Source: Megalobrama amblycephala (taxonomy: Eukaryota; Chordata; Actinopteri; Cypriniformes; Xenocyprididae). Taken from it: DNA of 64,000 nt. The position numbers were made by a program, and so were the translations under genes. Shown piece by piece: positions 18,101 through 30,229 of this stretch. The notes beneath the pieces are model-generated. The model was not told where the DNA came from and searched no databases. It saw nothing but the letters and a program-made list of their open reading frames with translations. The stretch spans positions 626,001-690,000 of the forward strand of contig NC_063051.1 of NCBI RefSeq assembly GCF_018812025.1, written 5' to 3'. The first letter of the stretch is position 1; the number at the start of each line of letters is the position of its first letter.

Positions 18101-21100
18101 TTGTGAAGGCTCATTTCATTACGGTTGTTGTAGTGCTGTGCTGGATTTTATTTTCAAGGAAGTATAGCGTCTATTAATGGGTAAAGCTACAGTAATGTCT
18201 TCTGAGATCCTTTCCATCTAAACTGGTTATATCTCTTAAGCCTAGTAGTGAATGATTTATGAACAGTGGAATAACCATATTCATCCACACATTCACGCAG
18301 AGCTGAAGCTCAACCAAAACATTCTTTATGAAAAATGCATTCAGTTTTGTTTAACCGCTAGAAGGCCAAAAGTTACATAGTGTACCTTTAAAAATTGGGC
18401 AGAGCAAAAACAAAAAAAACAAATCAGTTGATGCTACAACATTGACATTTTGGTGCTTCTTCACCCTTCAATAAATGCCCATTAGGCCTATATGACACCA
18501 TTGTATGATCATGTTTGGATTTTTAAAAAAGTACATGCATCTTTTTCCCACCACAGGATTTATTTCAAATAATGTTTTTCCTCACATTCTGCTTGCCATC
18601 TCCTACCTGAGATGTTGCACTCTTTAAGCAGAGTGAGGTGAGCCTGACGGATCCTGCGCACATATTCCGCAGAAATGTGATAGATCTTTGAACAGATGCC
18701 CTCAACAGAGTCCTTCGCCACGGCCGTCACGTGCGGGCCGCACTGCTTCCGTAAGTGCTCGAGCCGATCCTGAGGAATGATCCCATTACGGTCATGTATA
18801 TGTACGCCTTAAAATGCTGTCTAGGTAGGAGGCTCAGAACAAAACTACTGAGAATGTACCATGTAGTCCTCCTTGCTGGCAGAATGGTCTCGTCTCAGCC
18901 AGTTCATCGTGTCCTCGACGTTCCACTTCACCACCTTCCGACTATCAGGAGTTGCATTTCTGTGCAAACATGAAATATACTTTCAGACAACGTTCATGTT
19001 AGTCTCAAAACCTTAGTAACCAACATGAATAATTACCTGGAGTCAATCATTTTCTTGGCCGCCTCTGCATATTTAAACAAGAGCTTCCTGGCCTCTTCCT
19101 TGTATTTGATTCGAGAGAGCCTAACATTTGTTGCGAGGAAAATTAGAAAATTATAAAAGCATTTCCATATTGAACACAAAAGCAACTTGGTTATTTGACA
19201 AACACTTATGTTTTAGTACCTGATGGGGATGTCGTTCATGATCTCTCTGAACATGGACGGGGAAATGACCGGGTCGCACTCGCTGGGCAAGAGCGGATCC
19301 AGACCTTTATCCACCACTTTTCTCTCCAAAAGCCAGCGGTTGAAGGATTCCCGTGGAGGCTCTATACCTGAAAACAGTCAATCTCCAATTATTCCTAAAT
19401 AATAATCTCTAAATTACAATTATACAATTTAAAAGTTTGGGGTTTGTAGGATGTTTTTTAATGATTTTGAAAGAAGTCTCTTCTGCTCCCCAATGCTGCA
19501 TTTATTTATTTATCAAAAATAAAGTAAAAACAGTAATATTGCTAAATATTACAATTTACAACAGTTTTCTATTTGAATATGCAAAGCTGAATTTTCAGCA
19601 TCATTACTCCAGTCTTCAGTGTCACATGATCCTTCAGAAATCATTCTAATATGATGATTTGCGTCTCAAGAAACATTTATTTTATTATCAATGTTGAAAA
19701 CAGTTGTGCTGCTTGAAATTTCTTTAATACAAAGTTTAAAAGAACAACATTATAAATGGCTTTACTGTCACTTATGATCAATTTAATGCATCCTCACTTA
19801 ATAAAAGTATTAATTTCTTCACAAATCCTTCTGACCCCAATATATAAAGTTTATAAACTAGTTACAAATATTTATGGGGCTCATCCTTCTCAGCAAGTTA
19901 CCAAATGATTTAAAAGAACCGTGCAGCATTGAAGATTCAAACTTTGAGATAGCTGTAGTTTCAATATTAGCAGTTTCCTTCCGGTAGCTTTGCAATGCAT
20001 TCATAACTATTAACATTTACCCAGACAAGAACTGGCTGTGAATATGGAGGTGGGTGGACCAGTGCTGGGAATTATCTAACTAAAAGTAGCAAAGCTACTA
20101 ACTTCAGTAGTATGAAATTAGCTCAGCTGTTTCAAAACAGTGTAGCATGACAAAACAATACGATGCTGATTTTGTTACACTAGTATTAATATGATTAATC
20201 TCTCATATGCAGAATGTCAAGCTTTTCTTTCATGGGAAAACATGACAGCAGCGTCTCACATACCCTCACGCTGAGAGCACAGCTCGTGGTAGTGCTGCCG
20301 CAGTTTGGTGGTGAGTTGCGCTCTCTGCAACTCGATCTCCGGGTGTGGAGGGAGGTGGTTCGCTGGGGCTCGCTCTCGGATCACAGCGTTGGTCTGAATG
20401 TCCAGGTCCCAGTACACTCTGAAACACAAAGTCCAGTTCAGACATGTCACAGCGCAGAGTCGTATCATGTTTACAGAGCTTAACAGCTGTAAGAGCTCAA
20501 TATGAACTCTAAAATAACTAGAAAATCATGTAATGTCTAAGCAATAGAGCTGCTGCTGCTGAACCATTAATTGTTACAAGGTCTTGATCTTGATTCAAAA
20601 CACCCACACAAACTTATTCCTAAACGACAATGATTCAGCTCTGTCGTACTTATCTAATAAACCTTAGATAAGTACGATCACACTGAATCAAATATGTGTT
20701 GGCGCTGCCGCTGATCCAGAAAGAGCAGTTTTCATGTATAGGTATGAAACAGCTTCACAAACAGTCTTTTTAACCACACAATGTCATTATTTCTGTCTCA
20801 CAATAATTCAGATAACCAGACATTCTGGTATAAAAGTATATACAGTTCAGATATAAATATTGATGTCTATGGTAGTGATCAAAATAGACTAAATCAGTAA
20901 AAATCATCTATTAAAAGTAACTTGAAGCTTCAAATAAACATTGTATTAATTATACACCAGTAGGTGGCGACAAGTGACTTGAAAAAAAATGATCATTAGC
21001 TATGTTTTATGCACAATTTGGGATATCGCATAAAAAAAAAACCTGCTGGATGGAAACGCCAAGATGCGCATAAGTTTTAAAAATATGCGTAAAAACCTAA

Positions 21101-23485
21101 CTGAGTCAGATACATCCGATTATGAAACATGCGCATAAACTATAATGGAAACACATTTACATAATAAATTCCTGAATGCGCATCAAAAAAAATAAAAATA
21201 AATAAATAAATAAATAAATCATGTGACTTTGCACGATGGGACGGCATAACTGGACTAACCAGCGGACCGATCTCGTGCATCTGAAAGCATCTCCTTTTGC
21301 ACTGAACTTTGAGTGTCGTAACTTTGCAGATGTTGTTTATGCTCAAACAGCAACATTACACATTAACTAAAGTTAAAAATGTGAAATCATAATCAACCAC
21401 CCTTTTAAAGCAGATGCTTTCAGCCAAAGTGACTTATAAATGAGGAACATTGCAAACATGGGACAAATCGGAAAAGACGAGCTCCATACTCACACAGAGG
21501 GCCGGTACGGAGCCGGCGCGGGCACGCCGGCCTGGCCTTGTTTATCATCTGTGGCGTTGACCCAGGGTTTGACTCCTGGCGTGCTGGGAGAAATAGGGAC
21601 AGTAGGAGTGGTTGGAGTGACAGGAATCTCAACCTGAAATCAGAAAATGTATTCACTAAAAATGACTAAAACCAGCAGTTGTTGCTAAAAATATATATAG
21701 AGTAAGGAAATATCAAATAAGCAAGCTACTTCACATCTATTTCTGCTATTAGGACGAAAACTGACCTTCGGCCTCTTGAAACTGTTAGGGCCTGCTTGAG
21801 AAGCATCCTCTGATGGATGTCTCTTACGCTGCCCGTTTCCCAGACCTGCGTCGCTAATCGCCTCACCAGAGGCTGGAGCCGCGTTCAACCCCAGAGGATC
21901 CGACTGAAACAATGGCAAATACAGGACAATGTTGTTATTTTATTATCATTAAAAATGATTTTGTTAATTGAAGTAAAGCTGAAATATAAATATTAGATGA
22001 AAAACTTAAAACTACCAGAAATAAAAATAAGTTTACGAAACAAAATTACTAAAACTAAAATAAAATTAAAGCTAAATAGAAAGATTAAAAAACAAAAACT
22101 AATAAAAATGGCAAAAGTACATAAAACAAAAAAACTGGAAAAAATAAAAACAAAAGCTCATTTAAAATATTAATAAACTATGCAAACTATAACATTAAAT
22201 AATACTGACATACAGAACATGTGTTCTGTGAAAATGTGTACTTTAAAATTAGATTATAGATTGTTTAGATTAGAACTGTGTCATTGTGCAGAGTACAAAT
22301 ACAGAGCCAATAAAACGCAGTCAGCAACTAAACAGAAGCACAAATAGCAATATAAGTTTTAAATAAAAAATATAGTAATAAAGACTTTAACAGTGGATAA
22401 ATTGAGGATCGCAATTTTTTTGTTTCAAATAAAAATCAGGATTCTGAACAGACAACTAAACAAAAAAATGGCATTTACTAACAGCTCTGAAAATATGTTA
22501 ATTGCTGCAGTCCATTTAAAATATTTATATCTGAATGAATTATTTTTTTAAAAACGTTTCAATGAATCACTCATAAATGCTTCACTTGTTTCATTACGGT
22601 ATGAATCAGTTTTTGAACAAATCTATTGAATGAATGATTCAATGACAAATTAATACATTTTTTAACAGTCACTTGTCGCCACCTAGTGGCGTAACAATGT
22701 AATGATACAATCCTTATTTGAAGTGCCAACTTACTTTCAAAAGGTGATTTACTCTATTTTGATCGCTATACCATAGCCATCAGTGTTTATATCCAAATTA
22801 ATATTAATATAAATATAATAGGATAATATAATTAATATAAACTTTTATCCCAGTATTTCTGTGATAATATAAATATTTGTAACACAAAAATAACAAAACT
22901 GTGTGATTTTGTCAAAGGTTTATTAGACGCAGGTGGATAGTTGTCATCATTTGGGTGTTTGAATCAAAATTGCGACCTTTTAACAATTAATTGTGCAGCT
23001 CTAATGAATAACACTAAAATAACACAGACACAGGAAAACTATTACACATTTTGTCTTATATCTAAAGAACCTGTATGAACAATAAACCCCATCAAAGTTC
23101 TTCCCTAAATGTTACATCCATAATAATGAGATTTAATTGGTTCTGAAGACTGAACTTACAATGACATCATGCTGCCCCAGGACTGGCATCTCCCACAGCG
23201 ACTGGTTAGTAAATCGATTGAAGTAATACGGCCGATTCTCCCTTTTACTCCAACATTTTGACCATCCAGCCTGAATCAGCTCATCTGAAAGTGAAACTAA
23301 AAATCAGATGCATAGATTCACAGGGTGTCCCGTTGGTCACTTAAGCCTCATAGATACGGACCTGGCAGCTCTTGGATGGGTTTGCTGGTTGAGGGCGAGA
23401 ATGGAGCCGCCTGTGACGTGGACCCGGTGGGCGACATGACCAGTGCCGAGTCTGCCTTTATTGTTCCGTGGTTTTCACTCGTCAT
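12548..23485 (-). CDS. pcif1: PCIF1/CAPAM, cap-specific adenosine N6-methyltransferase
   Basis: Fifteen coding exons: 23485-23362, 23284-23160, 21903-21766, 21633-21494, 20418-20264, 19367-19220, 19120-19037, 18959-18860, 18769-18607, 16485-16310, 16209-16123, 16037-15853, 14934-14841, 14765-14590, 12815-12548. They total 2163 bases and 720 aa, close to human PCIF1. A WW domain (about residues 43-76, with W49/W53 and W72) would bind phosphorylated RNA polymerase II tail. A basic RKR...KRPK stretch follows, consistent with nuclear import. A helical domain then leads to the Rossmann-type methyltransferase core. The catalytic NPPF is intact at residues 557-560. PCIF1 methylates N6 of a 2'-O-methyladenosine next to the mRNA cap. 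Introns carry nested MITEs and two hAT elements with exact target duplications. A possible poly(A) signal (minus-strand AATAAA) lies at 12063-12068. Confidence 0.98.
12858..13488. mobile_element. Tc1/mariner-type MITE, copy 2 (inverted relative to copy 1)
   Basis: This matches 8929-9656 in the opposite orientation, including 'ctgctagaacaaggaaac' at about 12870 and the end CCAAACTTTTGGAGGGCAGTG at about 13468-13488. It lies in the last pcif1 intron, only about 40 bases upstream of the terminal-exon acceptor, and lacks the outer end present in copy 1. Confidence 0.8.
13500..13736. mobile_element. Short MITE with TATGGAAGCTTG termini
   Basis: Inverted termini TATGGAAGCTTGTTTTCGCCA and its near complement (about 13715-13736) bound 237 bases containing a few 'aaaaaaagtcagaattt' units. 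The same termini bound the much larger element at 40089-41485. It lies in a pcif1 intron. Confidence 0.75.
13879..14307. mobile_element. hAT-type MITE with perfect 8-bp target duplication
   Basis: The element begins TAGGGGTGTAACGGTACAC and ends GTGTACCGTTACACCCCTA. It is flanked by the identical octamer TTATTTAG at 13871-13878 and 14308-14315. An 8-bp duplication with these termini is diagnostic of hAT elements. It is non-coding and lies in a pcif1 intron. Confidence 0.93.
15049..15111. repeat. (TA)n microsatellite
   Basis: An uninterrupted TA run in a pcif1 intron, followed at once by a TAGGGCTGTCAA-type hAT-like end (about 15113). Confidence 0.95.
15400..15646. mobile_element. Small hAT-type MITE with perfect 8-bp target duplication
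   Basis: Termini TAGGGCTGCACGATTAAT and ATTAATCGTGCAGCCCTA. The octamer ATAGAAAT lies exactly at 15392-15399 and 15647-15654. Inside, 'acgcaatatcgtgttcataatcg' is followed by its near complement, so the element folds back. It is non-coding and lies in a pcif1 intron. Confidence 0.92.
16927..18387. mobile_element. TTAA MITE interrupted by a nested hAT-type element
   Basis: TTAA at 16923-16926 and 18388-18391 flanks inverted ends of the type AAGTACACTATGTAAC and GTTACATAGTGTACCT. Within it, about 17402-17984 is bounded by TAGAGCTGCACGATTCTGG and a complementary GTGGTGCTCTA end, with a degraded CAGAGA duplication on both sides. The hAT therefore inserted later. The same inner family recurs at about 22385-23003. 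It fills a 2.1-kb pcif1 intron. Confidence 0.75.
19430..19850. mobile_element. CACTACCGTTCAAAAG-family MITE copy, ends eroded
   Basis: The interior matches 2211-2654 in reverse orientation, with the shared 'cattactccagtcttcagtg' block at about 19600. The outer termini are degraded. It lies in a pcif1 intron. Confidence 0.75.
22385..23003. mobile_element. hAT-like element related to the copy at 17402
   Basis: It shares with 17402-17984 the 'gcaatttttttgtttcaaata' start, 'cacttgtcgccacctagtgg', 'gatttactctattttgatcgct' and 'aattgtgcagctcta' end. The left terminus is worn. It lies in a pcif1 intron. The preceding 21940-22380 is simple AT-rich sequence with no feature I can name. Confidence 0.7.
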
Positions 23486-23577
23486 AGCTCCTCATTTGTC
23501 CTGTCTTATGATAGAAAAGTTTTCATCTTTACAAAATGTAAGCATTGCAATTCTGAGACTGCTAAAGGACATATTAA

Positions 23578-23902
23578 AGGATTAGTTCACACAAAAATGA
23601 AAATTCTGTCATTAATTACTCACCCTCACGTCGTTCCACACCCGTAAGACCTTGTTTTAGCCTCTAATAGACTGCAATGTTATTACCACTTTCAAGTCCC
23701 AGAAAAATGTCTTTATTACATTTCTTGGCCTTGAAAGTGGTAATAACAGAGGCCAAAAAACTCATGGATTTCATCAAAAATATCTCAAATGTATCCAAAA
23801 ATATCTTAATTTGTGTTCCGAAAATGAATGAAAGTCTTATGGGTTTGGACCAACATGAGGGTGAGTAATTAATGACAGAATTTTCATTTTTGTGTGAACC
23901 CT
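23578..23902. mobile_element. Short TTAA foldback MITE of the TTAGTTCAC family
   Basis: TTAA at 23574-23577 and 23903-23906. It begins AGGATTAGTTCACACAAAAA and ends in the complementary TTTTTGTGTGAACCCT. It is related to 5085-5825 but much shorter. It lies just upstream of the pcif1 start codon, in intron 1. Confidence 0.8.
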
Positions 23903-24048
23903 TTAACCCTAAATGTGTTTGGGGTCTGACACCGTGTATAAAACATGAATAAATGCAAAATAAATTTCACATCCTAAGCTTACTTTGTGATAAAAAAGAA
24001 AGATTAAAGTTTCAATAATAAATTTTGTATAGGTCAAAAGAACATTAA

Positions 24049-25073
24049 AGGTGCAATATGTAAGAATTTTGCAGTAAAATATCCAAAAACCACTAGGTCA
24101 GTGTTATATATTTTGTTCACTTGAGTACTTACAATATCCCAAATGTTTGCAACTATTTGTAAATCGTGAGAAAATTGCAATTTTAACCAAGGCTGCGGGA
24201 CGTGAGGAGTCGCCTGTCAATTGCGTCATACCCGCGTTACCCTCGGTTTCTGGTTTTATTTTTTGTAGAAACCATGGAAACACCAGACGCTTTAATATTT
24301 ACATGTTTTAATAGACAAGGGAACATCTGTTTGTTTACGTTTATGAACAGAAAACGAATTGTTGTTATATGGCTCAACACGTTTAGTCTTATTGTCTAAA
24401 TCTAATTTTCTTAATTTTTTGCGAGTACCATGCTTCACCATGCCTCAGAGAAAAACACTATTTTGTCAAATAGCTAACATAGCATAATCAAATGCAGCTT
24501 TATTATTATTTAGTAACAGTAAACAGCATTTTCTCCATCATACAATATGTTTTTAAATGAATTGCATGCCATTTATCAACACAAGCCATCCAGCATTTAA
24601 TATGATATTGTAAAATCAATCTATCTTACTGCAGTGTGTAACAGTGTCTCACAGTAGCCGCCGACCGAACGCTCAGAGTAACGTTATAAACATCATTTAA
24701 TACACTCAAACGTATCTAATATGATAAACGGAGCTGCGTTACCTCATACTCATGACCGGAAAAGCGGAAGCAGCGATGGCAACTGTGTCATAATAAAAGT
24801 CCCGCTGCTCGTGAGGCGTGTTGCGGAATCGCTCCAGCGGCCTCGTTCAGCTACACTCGGCCCTGCTCTGCGTCATACTACAGTAACGTTAATAATCGCA
24901 TCCATGAACATGATTTCTTCCCGAGTCCTATCCCGATTATTTCCACCGGCTGTGAGGTGAAGACCACATGTCCCAATATTCTGCCCTCAAACTTGGCGTC
25001 ATCAAGCTACGCCTTTGTTTTGAATAGGCTTCTAGCAACCTCTAGCGGACAGAAAATATTACATATTGCACCT
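24049..25073. mobile_element. TTAA MITE with AGGTGCAATATGTAAGA termini, long copy
   Basis: TTAA flanks at 24045-24048 and 25074-25077. The ends AGGTGCAATATGTAAGAATT and ATTACATATTGCACCT are inverted repeats. A shorter relative at 53715-54303 shares both ends and the inner 'gcgtcatacccgcgttaccct' block. It lies in pcif1 intron 1, with no coding frame. Confidence 0.85.
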
Positions 25074-25119
25074 TTAACTCACCAAAACAAAGTCAACATA
25101 GTATAATTCAATTCAACTT

Positions 25120-25560
25120 TATTAATTCCAAATTCAATTCAGTTGTGGACATACAAATAAAACAGACTGAAGCAGAAGCCTGTAATCAATGAAATAGTTC
25201 TTCAAACTCTGCCTGGGTGAATGTGAAAGAAAAACTCTACAGGAAAATAATGAAACATCAACATAATGAAAGTGAAACTTTAGTTACACATGCACTAAAA
25301 GAGTTCAAAAGCGTTTCAAACAATCATTTCATTCATAGATATGAGATATGATTACCTGAGTAATTTTCAATTTAACGTTATTAATTGTAAATAAAACAGA
25401 GACTGAAGCAGAAGCCTGTAATCAATGAAATAGTTGAGTAAGAGGTAAGAAAATAATGACAGATTTTTATTTTTTAGGTCTGCTTGGGTGAATGTGAAAG
25501 AAAAACTCTGCAGGAAAATAATGAAATGTAAACATAATGAAAGTTACATGATTATTTCAT
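25120..25560. repeat. Imperfect tandem duplication
   Basis: About 25160-25275 is repeated at about 25390-25545. Shared blocks are 'gcagaagcctgtaatcaatg' and 'gggtgaatgtgaaagaaaaa'. The two copies lie head to tail about 240 bases apart, in pcif1 intron 1. Bases 25600-25930 hold only short palindromic 'accatggtaa' motifs. Confidence 0.7.
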
Positions 25561-26006
25561 TCAAATGATGATTATCATGGTAATTTTTGGTACATTGTAA
25601 ACAATATTGTACCTCATAGGCAAGTATTCAGTGGTACACTGATGGTAATGTTTTTAAATTATATATAGACACTCTCTATGTACTTCTGAGGAATAACTTA
25701 CCATGGTAATACCATGGTAAATGTAAAGGCGCCATGGTATTACGTTTAACATTTATTTCGCTGGCTCGATTAAATATTGATATTAAGTAATTTATCGCTC
25801 AATCTCAGAAAAGGTTTATTTCCCTCAAATAAACCTTTCAAAAAGCACTATGGCGGTGACACGGTACAGTAATGTATCGGATAGTAATACGATTGTACCA
25901 TAGTATCACAATACGTCTTTTTGGTTACTAACCCCGGGTATACATCACATATCTATTCTACGATTGTGTTTACTGCGTTTATCGTCGTTAATAAGAGCGC
26001 AAATGA

Positions 26007-26141
26007 GTGAAAGAAGGGCACGCATGCGCCTGCTACGCCGCCCACCCCAGATCGAGCCGCCCGAAAACAAACCCGAAGGAGGAGGAGAAAAACATCCAAC
26101 AAAGAGCAACGGCAGCACAAGACTCTGTGCTGGATAGAGCA
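26007..26141 (+). other. Candidate divergent GC-rich first exon, unrecognised
   Basis: An ATG at 26004 opens about 43 codons of basic, proline-rich sequence (starting MSERRARMRLLRRPPQIEPP) ending in TAG at about 26135. A GTAAAA donor follows near 26142. It could be the first exon of a divergent transcript from the pcif1 promoter or merely GC-rich chance. No downstream partner exon was found before pltp. Confidence 0.2.
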
Positions 26142-26495
26142 GGTAAAATAAGATCAAGTGGCGTATCATCTGGCTTCATTTGGGTACAGAAAGGACGAGG
26201 ATACATAGGGCCATCAACACAGTGTGTCAAACTGCTCATTTATTGAGTTTAAACCCCGTCCATTTTCGACCGTTACGACCACAAATTTTAGGCGCGCACT
26301 TTTGCTTCGTGGAAACGGTCGACAAGATGGCGCGCGCTCTCGCATACTAGGCGCCGCGCTCACTGCGCATTATAATGTCTGTTTATTGCGTGCATTACGC
26401 ACGTTTGCAGCAACCGAGGGGATATTATTGTGCCCCGTGCATTCCGCCACTCGCCCATAGGTCTAGTGCTGCTCTTCAATGGCTGAATCCCTTAC

Positions 26496-26640
26496 CTTGG
26501 AGAGGTTTGATCGGAGTCCTCAATAGGCTTTGCTCTATTCGGTTCGGACCCGCCTCCGCCTCTCCCTCCCCACCGACTCCGCCATCTTGTATCGGGCACT
26601 CGGACGCGGTTAATGCGCAGGCGCGGGTTTAGTTGCCATC
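26496..26640 (-). other. pcif1: pcif1 5' noncoding exon with upstream ORF
   Basis: A strong donor (CCAAG|GTAAGG, junction at 26496/26495) follows CpG-rich sequence on the minus strand, at the expected place for an untranslated first exon; the right boundary is approximate. It contains an upstream ORF at 26585-26535: 16 sense codons, arginine-rich, ending in TAG. Its ATG sits in the YY1-type motif AAGATGGCGG. The coding start at 23485 is in the next exon. Confidence 0.6.
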
Positions 26641-26719
26641 CGCAGTGGAAGTCGTCAAACCCGAGCGGCCATTTGTAGAGAGGCGTTAATTCATTTTCAG
26701 AAATGACACACATAAACTA

Positions 26720-27758
26720 ATTGTTTTGTTTGTTTATTGGAAACTGCGTGAATGTTCTTTGTTGTTGTCCTGAAAATGTTTGTACATTTGCTTCAATAAA
26801 AATAGCGATGTCTAGTCTATGTTTTAATTTCTTGTCATTTTTTAATGTATTTCTATTTAGCTTTATTTTTATTTCAGTTTTGTTTGAACCATTTTAGTAC
26901 TTCAACAGATTTCTTTTTGCAATCTTATATTTTATTCCCGCTTTATATCAACTACTGAAAACAATATTTAATAGTGTTAGTTACATTTACTTTAGTAAAA
27001 ATGGCTATGTTTTGAATGTATTATTATTAACTAAAGCACATCAAAACTCCATTAAAATATAAGATAGGAAATGTAAGTATATGAAATCCAGTCATAAACA
27101 GATATTTAAGACCCAAATTAATCCTAAAGTCTTAACACTTACACCTCAACACCTCCTCTATCATCATTATATTGTAGTTACAATTATAATATCAGAAGAA
27201 ACCTAAAGATTTTCTTGACTTTTAGAAATTAAAATCTACAAATAAAGACTGTTTAAATAATTTTTTCTTGTCAATGTTTGCTTATGAACTCTACCACCGT
27301 TCAACTTTTACACATTTTACTTATGTCATTTGAACTATATTTGTGAATTGCACATTCGGCTCGTTTCCTGTTTGTACATCATGTCATTTGCACTACATTG
27401 GTCATGTGCACTTTGTGCCTCATTTGACATTTGCACTTGAACTATATTTTTTTGCATTTAAATTGCACTTGCTGGCTGTTTCATTGGCTCTCAGTTTCAA
27501 ATATGAATATCTAAATAAATTATAAATCTAGTTAGGTGTGAATACATTTTCTGTCACTGTGATTTTACTATGATTTATGTAATATTGTAGTATTTAGGTC
27601 TATTAATATTTTATTATTTTCATACTTTTCAGTTTTCATTTTAGTTTAAGTTTTAGTAATTAAGTTGTACTTTTGTAATTTTTTAAATATTCCTATTATA
27701 GCTTTTATTTATTTTTATTTGAGTTTTCGTAATTTTTTAGTGTGATTTTTATGTATCA

Positions 27759-27824
<66 letters not shown>

Positions 27825-28112
27825 TCAAACCAAATTTTATTCAGACACCTTTCATTCATTAATTCAGTTCATTCACTATAGTTTAAAAAAATGGTAATAA
27901 AATATGACAAGTTCTCAGAGTTAAACTGTGTCAGAAAAAAATAATCTTAATTATGTCAGATAACACTTAAGCAAAACATGGTCAGGTCAAAGTGTGAATC
28001 ATTTTTGGTCAATTTTTATAATATGTCACAGTTTCATTTGCTATCCTCACTTACATTAATTAACTATAGTGTCCTGCACCCACTAGTAAAAATATATAAA
28101 AAATGTCTGTTA

Positions 28113-28186
<74 letters not shown>

Positions 28187-29570
28187 AAGCCCTGCATGTC
28201 AAGCCATTCATCAGGGCCGGTGGTCTACAGAAGTTGTGCGAGGCCTCTGAGGGACTTCTGGTCTTTGGTGGGAAACCAAATCAAATCTTGCTTCTAAACT
28301 TGTACTCATTCGCCTAAAGAATATACGGGATGCATTTCCTCACCCCTATTTTCAAACAGGTTTAAGCCTATAACTAAAAAGGAAAATTTGATGTGCTTCA
28401 CCCCATAATTGGTGGCCAAAAACCATTACATGGCATTTTTTCCTGAACTTGATTCTCCAAAGTGAGCTCCACCTTGGTCCTCTGTGGTTTTAAGCTGAAC
28501 CCATTTCTTGCATCATGTGATTCTGTGAAACCTTGCAACATGGGCTTCTAAGAAGTCATGAAGTAATTTAAGGTTTAGTCTCCAAAAATTAAAGGGCAGA
28601 CTCTGTTTAATGCAGCCTGGAGCCATCGTTCCTCTTCCTCACGGTTAAATAATGTGAACTTTTAGAAAAGCAGCAAATATTTAGACAATGAAACAAAATT
28701 AACTTATTTGTTGCATGTTAATCTTTGGAAAATGTTTTCTTTGCACATCGTCATGCTTATGAATTGTTGTTACAAGGTCATATGACATGAGGCGAAGAGG
28801 AACACCCTTTTCCCAACCTGCTTTTACTCGCATATATAAACTGGGATCATAGTGAACCCAGACAAAAAGAGGGAGGGATGCAATATTTAGACAGGCATTT
28901 CACTGATGATTTCCAGACTGCAAGAAAATATCTGATTCTTCTAAGAGTTTATATCTGAGAAACACTAAAGTTACCCAGCCTGTATTTCCACACCACTGTA
29001 AGTATTCTATTATTGTGAAAGGCATACAAAGGTATTTGGGGAGGGAAATATGGGAATAAGCTGTAATTCTTGCACAAAATGTGTACAAAGTTTATGGTTT
29101 CACTTTGTGCCATCACTCGAGAACGAATGCCTTCCCAGCACAAATGGAGGTAGGTTTATGTTTCTATAAGGATAATTTGGAAATTTGCACTCGTCCTGTT
29201 CATGGCTATCGGATATCACCTGTTTTTCGTTATTGGTTATGTTATTGGTTATGATTTATACAGTGTCCTTCATGAAGTGGTTTCGACATTTAGAAAATGT
29301 GCATGTCAAAGAAGTAAGATATCAATTATCTTCATAATTCATTATTATGTTTAAAAAATAATATGACGAGGAGATTTTACAGGGGAGAACTGTTTGAATT
29401 ATGGATCAATTGTAATGTTTAAATACAGCACATTTTATATTATATTGTTTTGCACTTGGCTTTATCCCAGATTCACATAACTGAAATGTTCAGATGTTGC
29501 CGTAATTCAATTTGTCTCACTAGTTATTATATTAATTATTAAATATAATATAAGTATTAGACATCGATAT
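26720..29570. other. Intergenic, AT-rich, no gene seen
   Basis: No exon with splice support on either strand. Two long (AT)n runs occur at 27762-27821 and 28111-28183. Between them is a fragment starting 'cagtcaaaccaaattttatt', which resembles a dispersed fish repeat end. From about 28195 to 29570 I see no transposon termini. A TATA-like ATATATAAAC lies at about 28835, without a following coding frame. Confidence 0.6.
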
Positions 29571-29572
29571 TA

Positions 29573-30002
29573 CACTCTAAAAAAATGCTGGGTTAAAAAC
29601 AACCCAAGTTGGGTTAAATGTTTGCGCAACCTGCTATTGTTTAATAATTACTGTAATGCTTGCTTAAAATGAACCCAAAAATATGTTGGAAATTAACATT
29701 TATTAATATGTTTAATAAATGAATATTTATTAATAAGTTTAGGCTAATGAATAATAATTAAACAATAAACATTTATTAAATAGCTTATTAATAAATGTTC
29801 ACATTTTGATTATTATTTTTGCCTCTAGTAAATGTGTGTCTGATTTTTTGGGTTCATTTTAAGCCAGACATATAGTCATTTTTAAACGATAGTTGGGTTA
29901 AATAAAACTACCCAGCATGTCGGGCAAACATTTAACCCAGTCGCTGGGTTTGTCCATTTTCAACCCAACTTGGGTGTTTTTAACCCAGCATTTATTAGAG
30001 TG
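29573..30002. mobile_element. TA-flanked MITE with long inverted ends
   Basis: TA flanks are at 29571-29572 and 30003-30004. The left end CACTCTAAAAAAATGCTGGG continues into 'aacccaagttgggtt'. The right end is its complement ('caacccaacttgggt' to GCATTTATTAGAGTG). The inverted ends are about 45 bases with few mismatches. The TA duplication suggests a Tc1/mariner-type element. It is non-coding. Confidence 0.85.
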
Positions 30003-30229
30003 TACATTCATCATTAATATAAATCAAGATTAATGTAAATTCTTCTGTCACCAAAACAAATTCCTTGAGTGTGCAAACATACTTGGCAACAAAGCTGATT
30101 AATAATTATATAGTACCATTAATATACATATTTTTTTATTTATTTAAGTGTAATTTAAAAATACATATACATACACAGTTGCAGTGCTATCTTCAAATCT
30201 AAACAAAACTGTTTAATAACACATATCTT

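Larger units (their letters stand above)
25980..26690. promoter_or_regulatory. CpG-rich promoter region of pcif1, possibly bidirectional
   Basis: CpG density is far above the surrounding AT-rich DNA. NRF1-like sites occur at 26021-26030 (CGCATGCGCC) and 26614-26624 (TGCGCAGGCGC). YY1-type AAGATGGCG motifs point both ways: plus strand at 26324-26332 and minus strand at 26580-26588. The arrangement suits a TATA-less bidirectional promoter driving pcif1 leftward. The rightward product, if any, is unknown. Confidence 0.65.
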
